64,000 nucleotides of DNA. Source: JAOUGY01 sp963785075. GTDB taxonomy: Bacteria; Actinomycetota; Acidimicrobiia; Spongiisociales; ZC4RG35. Every line of letters starts with the position of its first letter. Position 1 is the stretch's first letter. Made by a program: the position numbers and the translations under genes. The stretch spans positions 744,001 to 808,000 of the forward strand of contig CAWATW010000004.1 in NCBI GenBank assembly GCA_963785075.1, written 5' to 3'. Positions 16,617 through 24,902 of this stretch are shown here, one piece after another. Under the pieces are notes generated by a model. The model saw nothing but the letters and a program-made list of their open reading frames with translations, had not been told where the DNA came from and did no database searches.

Positions 16617-17408
16617 TCACGCAACACCGATCACCTCACCGTGGAGAAACGCATAGAACGGGTGTCTGCCTGCCGCCCACTCTCTCCATCCTTCGGCGAG
16701 CACCTGGAGTTCCTCTCGAGTCGCCAGGCCGTACTCGACCGCAAGATCGCCAAGCCGAGCCTCCAGAAGCCTGCTCTCCCACAGGCGAGCCCACCGAGTC
16801 ACCGCAACCGGATCGTGAAATGTCCACGTCGAGGTGGTGACGGTCAGATCCTCGAACCCGGCTTCTCGGAACCATCGTGCGAGCATCCGGCCGGCGTGCG
16901 GCTCTCCCCCGCTCCGACGCGCCACCGCGTCGTACATCTCGGCCCAACGGTCCAGACGAGGTTCCGGCGGATCGTGGACCATGGTGCCGTAGTCGGCGTC
17001 GCGTGCAGCGACAATCCCGCCCGGACGAACGACGCGTCGTGCCTCGGAGAGGGCGGCCGCCGGATCTCTCAGGTGCTGCAACACCTGATGGGCGAACACC
17101 ACATCGAAACTGGATTCGGCGAACGGGAGGGCGTAGACATCGGCCACCAGGAACCTGACGTTGCTCCTGCCGGCGGCGGCCTCACGGGCGACGCGGATCG
17201 CTTCGAAGGACGCGTCGATTCCACACACCGAACGAACCCGCAACGACAGATCGAGCGTGATACTGCCTGGCCCGCATCCGATGTCGAGAAGGTCGACGTC
17301 GGGACCGAGGTGGGCCAGGAGGAAGCCGGCCGAATCGTCGGCCGATCGACGGGCATGATCCGAGACCACGGAACCGTGGTGCCCATGGGTGTATCTCTCA
17401 CGTGCCAT
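16617..17408 (-). CDS. SAM-dependent class I methyltransferase
   Basis: 263 residues with motif I LLDIGCGPGSITLDLS (~40-55), motif II acidic GIDASFEAI, and motifs LVADVYALPFAESSFDVVF and EARRVVRPGGIVAARD typical of UbiE/BioC-like methyltransferases. The C-terminal 80 residues (WAEMYDAVARRSGGEPHAGRM onward) match the helical cap seen in Coq5/UbiE-related actinobacterial enzymes. Methyl acceptor unknown. It converges on the MbfA-type gene with three bases between the stops. Confidence 0.9.
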   Translation of the reverse strand: MARERYTHGHHGSVVSDHARRSADDSAGFLLAHLGPDVDLLDIGCGPGSITLDLSLRVRSVCGIDASFEAIRVAREAAAGRSNVRFLVADVYALPFAESSFDVVFAHQVLQHLRDPAAALSEARRVVRPGGIVAARDADYGTMVHDPPEPRLDRWAEMYDAVARRSGGEPHAGRMLARWFREAGFEDLTVTTSTWTFHDPVAVTRWARLWESRLLEARLGDLAVEYGLATREELQVLAEGWREWAAGRHPFYAFLHGEVIGVA

Positions 17409-17451
17409 CCCCGGACCTTATGCGCCGTAGATCGAGGCCATGATCGAATGC

Positions 17452-17826
17452 TCACGCCACATCGTCGAGAAACGCTCGAAGCTCGTGGTCGAGGGCTTCG
17501 TCGTCGATGCGGAAACCGGGAGTGACGAAACCTCGCATCGACGTCGAAATACCCGCCACGACGCCTACGACAACCAAGACCCACGCCGCGGTGACCGACA
17601 TCGTGGCAACGATCGCCTTCACTGCGAGGGCGGACAGCACGACCCGGGCGCCGAGAACAGATGCCCGGCGGCGAGCGGTGAGCGGCACCACCGATGGTCC
17701 GAGAGAGCGGAGTATGCGGCGCCGAGCGATCACACGAGCCACGGTTGCCGTGGCCAGCCATGAGATCGCAGCCAGCAAGAACGGGCTGGCAGCCAGCGCT
17801 ACGACGACGATCCACGGATGCTCCAC
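17452..17826 (-). CDS. Small membrane protein of unknown function
   Basis: 124 residues with two hydrophobic segments: residues 5-34 (IVVVALAASPFLLAAISWLAT) and ~62-95. An arginine-rich turn (VIARRRILR) lies between them, which predicts a cytoplasmic loop. The C-terminal 25 residues are acidic. Codon use is GC-biased at third positions like its neighbours, unlike the opposite-strand frames. It is not part of a recognisable family, and no partner gene is implied. Confidence 0.6.
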   Translation of the reverse strand: MEHPWIVVVALAASPFLLAAISWLATATVARVIARRRILRSLGPSVVPLTARRRASVLGARVVLSALAVKAIVATMSVTAAWVLVVVGVVAGISTSMRGFVTPGFRIDDEALDHELRAFLDDVA

Positions 17827-17918
17827 CTTCTTTCAGTCGGCAGACTCCGAGATACGGTTGAGGTTTCGCCGCACGAGAATCTACGAAAAGTCGGCGCCAA
17901 CCTGCCGATGAGAGAGAT

Positions 17919-18005
17919 ATGGACACCATCCAGATCTCGCTCTCGATGTGGGACGACCCCTCCACGGTGGCCGCCCTGCTCGGCGCCGTGGGCGCCGCAA
18001 CCTGA
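17919..18005 (+). CDS. Possible 28-residue small protein
   Basis: ATG preceded by GAGAGA; the frame encodes a short amphipathic peptide with a hydrophobic C-terminal stretch (VAALLGAVGAAT) and ends in TGA at 18003-18005. It lies between two minus-strand genes in otherwise empty sequence. There is no conservation evidence available here, so it is listed only as a candidate. Confidence 0.25.
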   Translation: MDTIQISLSMWDDPSTVAALLGAVGAAT

Positions 18006-18012
18006 CCGAGGT

Positions 18013-18594
18013 TCAATCGCCTCGTTGACCGTGATGATCGGCTGTGGCCGCCGCCCAGGCAGCCAGCTCGTCTTCACTCCACTCGCAGAACTGTGTGTCG
18101 ATCACGACAGGCACCGGGCCCCTCGCCCGAAACACGATGTCGTCGGGACCGAACCTCACCCTGCGGCGATCGACGCTCCGCAGCTCTGACCACCGGACCA
18201 CTCGCCGTGGCAGACCCGGAACGACGAGAACTTCCGGTGTGACCTCGACGAGATGACCACTTCGCAGTTTCATCAGCCGGTCTACTGCATATCGGGCGAT
18301 GAGCGGCCACATCGCGAGCAGCCCGACCACCTCCCACGTTGCGAACAGCCGCGAGAACATCGCCCATGGGATGATCGCCAGAGCCACCGCAGCCACTCCC
18401 GCCTCCAACGAGACGGCGGTCGTGTCGAGGGGCGGTCGCTGCCGGCACTTCTCGGATTTCGTGGCCGGTCCGGGCCAGAGTGGCGTCGTCGAGCCCGCTC
18501 GAGTGAGGGCGAGCCAAACCACGAGAAGGACGATGGTCACGGGGATGCTCCCATCGACGTCGGCGCAGGGTGATGAACCACAGCCCAGAGTCAA
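18013..18594 (-). CDS. Membrane protein with PH-like cytosolic domain
   Basis: 193 residues. Hydrophobic segments at ~19-31 (VTIVLLVVWLALT), ~65-78 and ~85-98 are followed by a ~75-residue beta-rich domain (HLVEVTPEVLVVPGLPRRVVRWSEL type; split VEVTPEVLVVPG and RVVRWSEL) with a W-SE-L turn seen in bacterial PH-like (bPH) domains. Probably a small integral membrane protein of unknown role. The GTG at 18540 would start directly at the first helix and is a plausible alternative start. Confidence 0.65.
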   Translation of the reverse strand: MTLGCGSSPCADVDGSIPVTIVLLVVWLALTRAGSTTPLWPGPATKSEKCRQRPPLDTTAVSLEAGVAAVALAIIPWAMFSRLFATWEVVGLLAMWPLIARYAVDRLMKLRSGHLVEVTPEVLVVPGLPRRVVRWSELRSVDRRRVRFGPDDIVFRARGPVPVVIDTQFCEWSEDELAAWAAATADHHGQRGD

Positions 18595-18632
18595 GCAGGC
18601 GTGACCATTGCGGCTCTCCGTAACATGCCGTC

Positions 18633-19625
18633 GTGACCCTCAGGATTCGCATCGATCCAGATTCAATCGAGCCGGCTGCGATAGAAGGCGCCGCCGAGGT
18701 CGTGCGGGGCGGGGGCCTGGTGGCCTTTCCCACGGAGACCGTGTACGGATTGGGGGGGCTCGCCGAGAACGTGGACACGATCGAGCGGATCTTCGCCGCC
18801 AAGGGGCGGCCCGATTTCGATCCCCTCATCGTGCACGTGAGCGAGACGATGACGCTGGAAGGTCTGGTGGAGCGCCCCCCGGCCCTGTTCTCGGTGCTCA
18901 CGTCCCGGTATTGGCCTGGGCCGCTGACGCTGGTCGTTCCCCGGGGATCGCGCATCCCTCCGATCGTGACGGCCGGCCTCGAGACGGTCGCGATCCGTGC
19001 CCCCGCCCATCCGATCGCACAAGCCCTGCTGGAGGCGGTCGACGCACCGATCGCCGCCCCGTCTGCCAACCGATTCGGGCATGTGAGTCCCACCAACGCC
19101 GATCACGTGCTCGACGACCTCGCCGGACGGTGTGATCTCGTTCTCGATGCAGGCGACACAACCCTCGGGATCGAGTCGACGGTGCTCCGAGTGCACGATG
19201 ATCACGTCGTCGTCCTCCGCCATGGAGCGTTCCCCGTTGAGGATCTGGAGGACATCGAAGTGCGGGAGACGGACTCGTCCGCGCTGGAGTCGCCGGGCCG
19301 GCTGCACCGCCACTATTCGCCTGACACTCCGATGGCGATCATGGACCCCCGCAACCGGGCCCCGTTGCCGCCGGAGGGCGGGATCTACCTCGGGTTCGAC
19401 GAGACGGCCCGCGCCCTTCCAGAGGGTTGGGAGTTCGTTCTTCTTGGGAGTCGCGACTCGTTGTCCTCGGTGGCGGCTCGCCTCTACCGGGTGCTGCGTG
19501 CCATCGACGGGAGGCATCCGAGAATGATCGTGGCGGAACTGTCGGGACGCACCGGATTGGGCCGGGCCATCGATGACCGACTCCTGCGCGCCGCCGGCGG
19601 CGCCGTCCTCGGCACCTCCGCTTGA
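18633..19625 (+). CDS. tsaC: L-threonylcarbamoyladenylate synthase (Sua5 type)
   Basis: Makes threonylcarbamoyl-AMP from threonine, bicarbonate and ATP for the t6A37 modification of ANN-decoding tRNAs. The YrdC domain fills residues ~10-200: GGLVAFPTETVYGLGG, the KGRP motif AAKGRPDFDPLIVH, SANRFGHVSPT and LGIESTVL. Unlike short TsaC proteins, it has the C-terminal Sua5 domain (~220-330), joined by the linker GRLHRHYSPDTP, which gates the active site; hence Sua5 class. The GTG lies seven bases after a TAACAT -10-like box (18621-18626), another leaderless-looking start. Confidence 0.95.
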   Translation: MTLRIRIDPDSIEPAAIEGAAEVVRGGGLVAFPTETVYGLGGLAENVDTIERIFAAKGRPDFDPLIVHVSETMTLEGLVERPPALFSVLTSRYWPGPLTLVVPRGSRIPPIVTAGLETVAIRAPAHPIAQALLEAVDAPIAAPSANRFGHVSPTNADHVLDDLAGRCDLVLDAGDTTLGIESTVLRVHDDHVVVLRHGAFPVEDLEDIEVRETDSSALESPGRLHRHYSPDTPMAIMDPRNRAPLPPEGGIYLGFDETARALPEGWEFVLLGSRDSLSSVAARLYRVLRAIDGRHPRMIVAELSGRTGLGRAIDDRLLRAAGGAVLGTSA

Positions 19626-19632
19626 TCCCGAA

Positions 19633-21481
19633 TCACAGTTCGACGGGTATCCCGATCTCCACGGATCGCCGAGGCGGAAGCCGGAAATGGGTGGCGGCCG
19701 ACGCAGCGTTGCGATGCATGACAGCGAAGAGGTGCTCCCGCCAGATCGCCATGCCGGGGAGCGGTGTCGCCCTCAACGACTCGCGTGCCAGGAAGTAGGT
19801 CGTGTGATCGGGGTCGAACGAGACACTGCTGCTGACCAGGTTGCCCAGCGCCTCGGGCACGTCGGGCTCCTCCATGAAGCCATAGAACAGAAGTACACGA
19901 TGGAACCCGTCTCCCAAATCCTCGATCCTGTCTCGCTCGGCATGCAGCACCCTGGGAGCGTTCGTGACCACTACCGACAGGAACACGACGTGGTCGTGCA
20001 GCACATGGTTGTATCTGAGATTCGCAAGGAACGCCGTCGGGACCTCCCGGGAGTTGGGGCTCATGAAGACGGCAGTGCCGGGGACCCGGGCCGGACGATC
20101 GCGGCGAAGGGCTTGGATGATGGCCGAGGCAGATTGCCGCGCCGCGCCTCATGCGTTCGTGGACGAGCGCTCGGCCCGACTTCCACGTGGTGAGACCTGT
20201 GAACAAGACCAGACCGACGACCAGCGGGAACCACCCACCAGCGGGGATCTTGAGCAGGTTGGCACCGAGGAACGCAGCATCGACGACGAGGAATCCTCCG
20301 ACCACCGTCCAGACCACACTGCGACGCCAACCGAGCCGGGTGCGGGCGTAGACACCGAAGAGAAGGGCCGTGATGACCATCGTCGCGGTCACCGCAACTC
20401 CATAGGCGGCTGCGAGGTTGCCGGAGCTCCGAAAGCCGAACACGAGCCCGATGCAGGCCATCATCAGCGCCCAGTTCACCGTACCGAGGTACACCTGCCC
20501 GCGTTCCGTTGCCGACGTGTGGACGATCCGAACTCGGGGCGAATATCCGAGTTGGATCGCCTGGAGCGTGAGCGAGAACACGCCGGAGATCAGGGCTTGG
20601 CTGGCGATGATCGTCGCCAAGGTCGCAATGACCAGCAGCGGAACGAGCGCCCATGATGGCGCCATCAGGAAGAACGGCGCTTCGATCGCCTCGGGATGAG
20701 CCACGAGCAGCGCACCCTGACCGAAATAGTGGATCATCAGGGCGGGGAGCACCATCACGAACCAGCCGAGCCGGATCGGCTTCACTCCGAAATGACCCAT
20801 GTCTGCGTAGAGCGCCTCGCCACCGGTGACCACCAGAAACACCGATCCCAGCACGACGAAGGCCTTGAAGCCGTGATCTGCGAAGAAGCCCACGGCGTGC
20901 CCGGGATCCACCGCCGCAAACACCTCGGGAGCGTCGGCCAGATGCGCAAGACCGAGCGCCGCCAACACCACGAACCAGATCACCATGATCGGTCCGAACA
21001 TCGCACCGACGACTGCGGTTCCCCGTGATTGGATCGCAAACAGGCCGATGAGGATCGCGACCGCGATCGGGATCACGAACGAGTCGAGTTCAGGCGCCAC
21101 GATCTGGAGGCCCTCGACCGCCGAAAGCACCGAGATCGCGGGCGTGATGGCACCGTCGCCGTACAGCAGGGCGGTACCGAACAGACCCAGCATGATCAGC
21201 ACCTTCGGCGTCTTCGCGGCCGGCGCTGCGGCTGACCGGTCAGCCGAATCGACCGGAGGAGAGATCAGGGCGGTCAGCGCGAGAATGCCCCCCTCGCCGT
21301 GGTTGTCGGCTCGCATCACGAACCACACGTACTTGATCGTGATCACAACGATCAGCGACCAGAAGATCAGCGAGAGGACACCGACCACAGCCTCCGGGGT
21401 GACGGGAACGCCGTGCTCCTCTGCGAGCGCCTCACGCAACGCGTACAGCGGGGACGTGCCGATGTCCCCGAACACCACGCC
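19633..21481 (-). pseudogene. kup: Kup-type potassium transporter, interrupted by a one-base frameshift
   Basis: High-affinity K+:H+ symporter of the Kup/HAK/KUP family. The N-terminal GVVFGDIGTSPLYAL, the GALTALISPP-type loop, GDGAITPAISVLSA, GGEALYADMGHFG and about 12 hydrophobic segments are all present. After the last helix (RALVHERMRRGAA) the frame ends in nonsense. The expected continuation (AIIQALRRDRPARVPGTAVF, then MSPNSREVPTAFLANLRYNH) is intact in another frame to the stop at 19633. Deleting one base of the AA pair near 20133-20135 would restore one frame. A sequencing or assembly error is as likely as real decay because the rest is unmutated. Start (GTG 21481 or 21478) is uncertain. 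Confidence 0.85.
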
Positions 21482-21644
21482 GAGGGCGACGATGGCGAGC
21501 GGAAGGGTTCTGGGTTTTCCTGTTGCGTGGTCCGTGTGCTGTCCTGGCGATTCGAGCCTCGGCCAGGATACCGACAGCAGGCGGTCATCGTTCGCATCGC
21601 CAATTCGGGGCGGCTTCGTCCGCCGAGCGGATAGCGTGGCCCCA

Positions 21645-22265
21645 ATGCCTTCGTCGTCGACGCTCGCGCTCTTCCTCGCTGCCTCCTATGCCTTGGCCAT
21701 CGTGCCCGGGCCGGCCGTGGCGTACATCGTCAATCGCAGCCTCGCCCAGGGACGTCGTGCCGGAGCGGTGTCGGCGTTCGGGATCGCCGCCGGAGGAACT
21801 GTGCATGTCGTCGCTGCGACGGTGGGGCTGTCGGCGTTGCTCGCATCCTCTGCCGTTGCTTTCTCGATCGTGAAGTACGCGGGCGCGGCCTATCTCGTGT
21901 ACCTCGGCTGGCGGGCGCTCCGAGCGAACGGTTCGACGGCGGCGGTGACCGTCGAGCGTTCCTCCCTCACTCAAGTCTTCAGACAGGGCTTGATCGTGAA
22001 CGTCCTCAACCCCAAGACCGCGCTGTTCTTCCTGTCGTTCTTTCCCCAGTTCATCCATCCAGAGTCTGGGTCGGTGGTGAGCCAGATGTTGGTCCTGGGC
22101 AGCGTCTTCATCCTGGCGGCGCTCAGTTCCGACCTGCTCTATGCCCTCGTCGCGGGCACGATTCGCAGAGCGCTCGATCGACGACCGGGTGTACGAACGG
22201 CACACCGATGGGTCACTTCGAGCATCTTCTTCGGTCTGGGGGCTGTCGCCGCCTTCTCCGAGTGA
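21645..22265 (+). CDS. LysE/RhtB-family amino acid exporter
   Basis: 206-residue inner-membrane exporter with six hydrophobic segments. LysE-family landmarks are SYALAIVPGPAVAYIVNRSLAQG near the N-terminus, VKYAGAAYLVYLGWRAL, and GLIVNVLNPKTALFFLSFFPQF in the middle. The substrate is probably an amino acid or related metabolite. The long frame upstream is antisense to kup; the ATG at 21645 lies eight bases after a TAGCGT -10-like box and gives the standard family N-terminus. It diverges from kup. A decayed LysE copy is at 53340-53640. Confidence 0.92.
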   Translation: MPSSSTLALFLAASYALAIVPGPAVAYIVNRSLAQGRRAGAVSAFGIAAGGTVHVVAATVGLSALLASSAVAFSIVKYAGAAYLVYLGWRALRANGSTAAVTVERSSLTQVFRQGLIVNVLNPKTALFFLSFFPQFIHPESGSVVSQMLVLGSVFILAALSSDLLYALVAGTIRRALDRRPGVRTAHRWVTSSIFFGLGAVAAFSE

Positions 22266-22292
22266 ATCGCGAAATTCGACAAGGATCGATAC

Positions 22293-22324
22293 TTGCGAAC
22301 ATGTGTTCGGCGAACGTATGTTCC
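22293..22324 (+). promoter_or_regulatory. SOS-type promoter with two LexA boxes
   Basis: Two actinobacterial LexA-box palindromes: CGAAC-ATGT-GTTCG at 22296-22309 and CGAAC-GTAT-GTTCC at 22311-22324, centred 15 bases apart (about 1.5 helix turns). They cover the probable -35 (TTGCGA, 22293-22298) and -10 (TATGTT, 22317-22322) boxes. The -10 lies seven bases before the ATG at 22329, so the transcript should be leaderless. The box pattern matches the known mycobacterial TCGAAC-N4-GTTCGA. Confidence 0.75.
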
Positions 22325-22328
22325 TTCG

Positions 22329-23102
22329 ATGGCCACCCGGCAACGCATCATGGACCTCCTCCAGGAACTGGACACGTTTCGGGACCGGTATCGCAACCTC
22401 GAGTTGCCGGACGAGATCGAGTCGATGAACCTCGCAATCGGCCGCCGTGCTCGACGTGTCGAGTTAATCCGGTCCCAGCTGACCGAGCTCATCGACGAGA
22501 TGTCGCGGTTGGAGGCCGAGATCGCCGGGTGCCACAAGGGATACGAGGCCCTGCTGGAAGACACCATCGACCGGATCAAGGAGCGTCACCGAGAGGCTTG
22601 GTCGCCGTTTCCCGTCATCGGTTTCAGGATGTGGTCCTGGCACGACGGTGCCCTCCACGGCGCCTGGGAGCACTGGCAGATGGTCACGAAAGAGGCGACG
22701 TGCCGACATCCTGGTGAGTTGCCGCACTCGAATGGGGCGTGTGGACGCCTCGGTTGTGGCGTGTATGCAACCAAGGCGCTCGATCCGCTGCTGACCTCTC
22801 GAATCGACTCGGACAGCCACGGATTCGTCTGTGGGGCGGTCGAGCTCACCGGAAAGGTCGTCGAGCACGACGAAGGGTATCGAGCGGCCCGGGCCGAGGT
22901 CCGAGCGGCGGTGATGGTCGGCGTCGAGCGGGTGGCCTGGTGCGACGACCCTGACGGGCTCGACCAGATGTTTGCCGACGCGGATCGGTACTTCGACGCG
23001 GCAGGTGTGCCGCGCCGGCCCGACCTCGGTGACGAGATCAGAAGATTCCTCACGCAACGAGAAAGGAACACACCATGGACATCGGATCGCAGAAGCGCGT
23101 GA
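22329..23102 (+). CDS. LexA-controlled protein of unknown function
   Basis: 257 residues. An N-terminal helical coiled coil (~5-95, rich in leucine, arginine and glutamate) is followed by an alpha/beta-looking domain. That domain contains FRMWSWHDGALHGAWEHW and a cysteine/histidine group (TCRHP, ACGRLGCGVYA, SHGFVCGAVELTG). The CGVYA-type motif recurs in uncharacterised actinobacterial proteins, but I cannot name a family or an enzymatic activity. Two LexA boxes on its promoter imply DNA-damage induction. A 42-residue ORF overlaps its 3' end and continues the transcript. Confidence 0.8.
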   Translation: MATRQRIMDLLQELDTFRDRYRNLELPDEIESMNLAIGRRARRVELIRSQLTELIDEMSRLEAEIAGCHKGYEALLEDTIDRIKERHREAWSPFPVIGFRMWSWHDGALHGAWEHWQMVTKEATCRHPGELPHSNGACGRLGCGVYATKALDPLLTSRIDSDSHGFVCGAVELTGKVVEHDEGYRAARAEVRAAVMVGVERVAWCDDPDGLDQMFADADRYFDAAGVPRRPDLGDEIRRFLTQRERNTPWTSDRRSA

Positions 23103-23203
23103 TCATCGTGGAGAAGGAACGGGTGGCCCCGACCACGCCCGTACCCACCCGCCCGAGGGATGAAACCTCGACCGAGCCACGGAAGGGCGCTCCGAGGTCG
23201 TGA
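23075..23203 (+). CDS. Small protein downstream of the SOS gene
   Basis: 42 residues beginning MDIGSQKRVIIVEKER and ending in a proline- and charge-rich tail. It overlaps the last 28 bases of the LexA-controlled gene in another frame. GAAAGGA lies eight bases before the ATG, a good ribosome-binding site. Its N-terminus looks like a beta strand followed by a disordered tail. Expression would come from the same SOS promoter. No family recognised. Confidence 0.5.
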   Translation: MDIGSQKRVIIVEKERVAPTTPVPTRPRDETSTEPRKGAPRS

Positions 23204-23228
23204 TCTCATACGGGATACCATCTGACCC

Positions 23229-23300
23229 GTGACACCATTCCCGACGGGGCGGACCCGGGGTGCAGCACCGATCGATGTCGCCGCGCGGTTCGGCCGATGA
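23229..23300 (+). CDS. Possible 23-residue leader ORF coupled to the aminotransferase
   Basis: GTG start at 23229 lies eight bases past a TACCAT -10-like box (23216-23221). The frame runs 23 codons and its TGA overlaps the ATG of the aminotransferase as ATGA (23297-23300). The peptide (VTPFPTGRTRGAAPIDVAAR...) has no run of one amino acid that would mark a classical attenuator. If used, it explains how a gene without a visible Shine-Dalgarno site is translated, by coupling. Confidence 0.4.
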   Translation: MTPFPTGRTRGAAPIDVAARFGR

Positions 23301-24424
23301 CCGTCGATCCAGATGACCTCTCGCTCGGCTGGCTCCGGTCGAAGCCCGGCATCAAGTGGGCAAGCGCCGAGCGATCCGAGATCGCGGCATGGGTCGCCGA
23401 CATGGATTTCCCACTTCCGCCGGTCGTTGCCGGCAGCATCCGGCGCGTCATCGAGAGCGGCGATCTCGGGTATCCGGACCTGCGTGAGGGGGTGCGACTC
23501 GCCGAGCCGTTCGTCCGGTGGATGCGATCGGCACACGAGGTCGACGTCGACCCGGGCAGCGTTCGCGAGTTCGACGACGTGCTCAATGCGGTCCAAGCCG
23601 TGCTGCACGTGATGGTGCCCCCGGGTGGCACCGTGGCGATCCATGCGCCGACATACCCACCGTTCCTGGAGACCATCGAACGCTTCGGATACCGGTTGGA
23701 GCCCATTTCGCTCCAACTGAGGGACGACCGGTGGCGCTTCGACCTGAAGGCAGCCGCTGAGACCGTCGAACGGTCCGACGCGGTGATCGTGGTCAACCCG
23801 CACAACCCAACCGGCCGAGCCTTCGACCATTCGGAGCTCGAAGCCATCGTCGACGCGGCTCGGGCGACCGGCACCACCATCATCGCCGACGAAGTCCACG
23901 CCGACCTGATGTACCCGGGGCACCGGCATGTGACGATGGCGGGGTTGGAGCCTGCGGCCGTCACGATCACGTCAGCCACCAAGGCCTTCAACATGGCCGG
24001 TATCAGGTGCGCAGTCGCCCACATCGGCTCCGATTCCGTCAGGGAGCGCCTCGATGCACTGCCAAACCATCTGTTCGGCGCTGTGTCGAACCTGTCGGTT
24101 GCGGCCACCGCCGCCGCGTGGTCCGACGAAGGGGCACGATGGCTCTTCGCCGTGCGAGCAGTTCTCGAACGCAACCGATCGACGGTCATCGAGCGGATGC
24201 CGAAGGGCTTCGACCTCGTCCCTCCGGAGGCCACCTACCTGGCATGGATCGACACTCGCGGCCGTCTCGGCCAGGATCCGGCGCATCGCATTCGGGAGAA
24301 GACCGGGTTGATCCTCAGCCGAGGCTCTGATTTCGGGCCCGACGCCGCTGGTTTCGTTCGACTCAACTTCGCCACCGGCCGGTCGATCCTCGCAGAGATC
24401 ATGGATCGGATGAACCGGATCTGA
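23297..24424 (+). CDS. MalY/PatB-type PLP aminotransferase / C-S lyase
   Basis: 375-residue fold-type I PLP enzyme. WVADMDFPLPP near the N-terminus, the NPHNPTGRAF substrate loop (~176), DEVHADLMYPG and the Schiff-base lysine in ITSATKAFNMAGIRCA (~228) are typical of MalY/PatB proteins, which cleave cystathionine or cysteine conjugates and sometimes transaminate. The DEVHADL sequence in particular fits this subgroup rather than ordinary aspartate aminotransferases. The ATG overlaps a mini-ORF stop. Confidence 0.92.
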   Translation: MTVDPDDLSLGWLRSKPGIKWASAERSEIAAWVADMDFPLPPVVAGSIRRVIESGDLGYPDLREGVRLAEPFVRWMRSAHEVDVDPGSVREFDDVLNAVQAVLHVMVPPGGTVAIHAPTYPPFLETIERFGYRLEPISLQLRDDRWRFDLKAAAETVERSDAVIVVNPHNPTGRAFDHSELEAIVDAARATGTTIIADEVHADLMYPGHRHVTMAGLEPAAVTITSATKAFNMAGIRCAVAHIGSDSVRERLDALPNHLFGAVSNLSVAATAAAWSDEGARWLFAVRAVLERNRSTVIERMPKGFDLVPPEATYLAWIDTRGRLGQDPAHRIREKTGLILSRGSDFGPDAAGFVRLNFATGRSILAEIMDRMNRI

Positions 24425-24561
24425 AGGATGTGTCAGCGTCCGATGACAACGTGGCCGAGGCGGACGACGCCGACGATGACCATTCGAAGCATCGACCTTC
24501 GCGGCGGACGATCCCACCAGCCATCCCCGGGAGTCAGGGCTCGTGCCACATCGAGTGTGAT

Positions 24562-24590
24562 ATGCGTGTGCATTCTCCACAGACACGCAT
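24562..24590. repeat. Inverted repeat in an intergenic region
   Basis: ATGCGTGT at 24562-24569 and its exact complement ACACGCAT at 24583-24590, separated by 13 bases. It lies in the 174 bases between the aminotransferase stop and the small minus-strand gene. No T-run follows on either strand, so it is more likely an operator or RNA hairpin than a terminator. Nothing else is visible in 24425-24598. Confidence 0.45.
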
Positions 24591-24598
24591 GGTGCCGC

Positions 24599-24805
24599 TC
24601 AGATACGCGGGCGGACGCTGAACCACCGCTCGAGAGCAGCCGGGTCGGCCTTCACCTCATCCATGATCTCGAGGATGCGATCACAGGGAACGCCGTGAGA
24701 CTCGAGTACCCGTAGGACTTCCTGTTTCATGTTCCCTGTCGGCATGATCTCAGCGAGCGGGAAGTGGGGCGTTCCGCGGCGTCTGGAGAAGGCGATCGGG
24801 GTCAT
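24599..24805 (-). CDS. Small protein of unknown function
   Basis: 68 residues if started at the ATG at 24805; further ATGs at 24829, 24745 and 24730 are in frame. The C-terminal half (KQEVLRVLESHGVPCDRILEIMDEVK) is predicted amphipathic helix and has normal codon use, whereas the N-terminal part is less convincing. It lies alone between two operons, 72 bases from the GT4/PIG-L gene on the same strand. No family recognised. Confidence 0.4.
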   Translation of the reverse strand: MTPIAFSRRRGTPHFPLAEIMPTGNMKQEVLRVLESHGVPCDRILEIMDEVKADPAALERWFSVRPRI

Positions 24806-24902
24806 GACCGAGCAACGTACCAGAGCCACCGGCGTCAGGTCCGAATCGACGTCGTCTTCGGGGGAACGGTTCGGTTGGCCTGACGATTTTGTACCGCGCG
24901 GG

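Noticed and set aside
24805..24829. Upstream ATG for the small minus-strand gene
   Set aside because: It adds a segment with no RBS or helical pattern; the second ATG is a more usual distance, though certainty is low.
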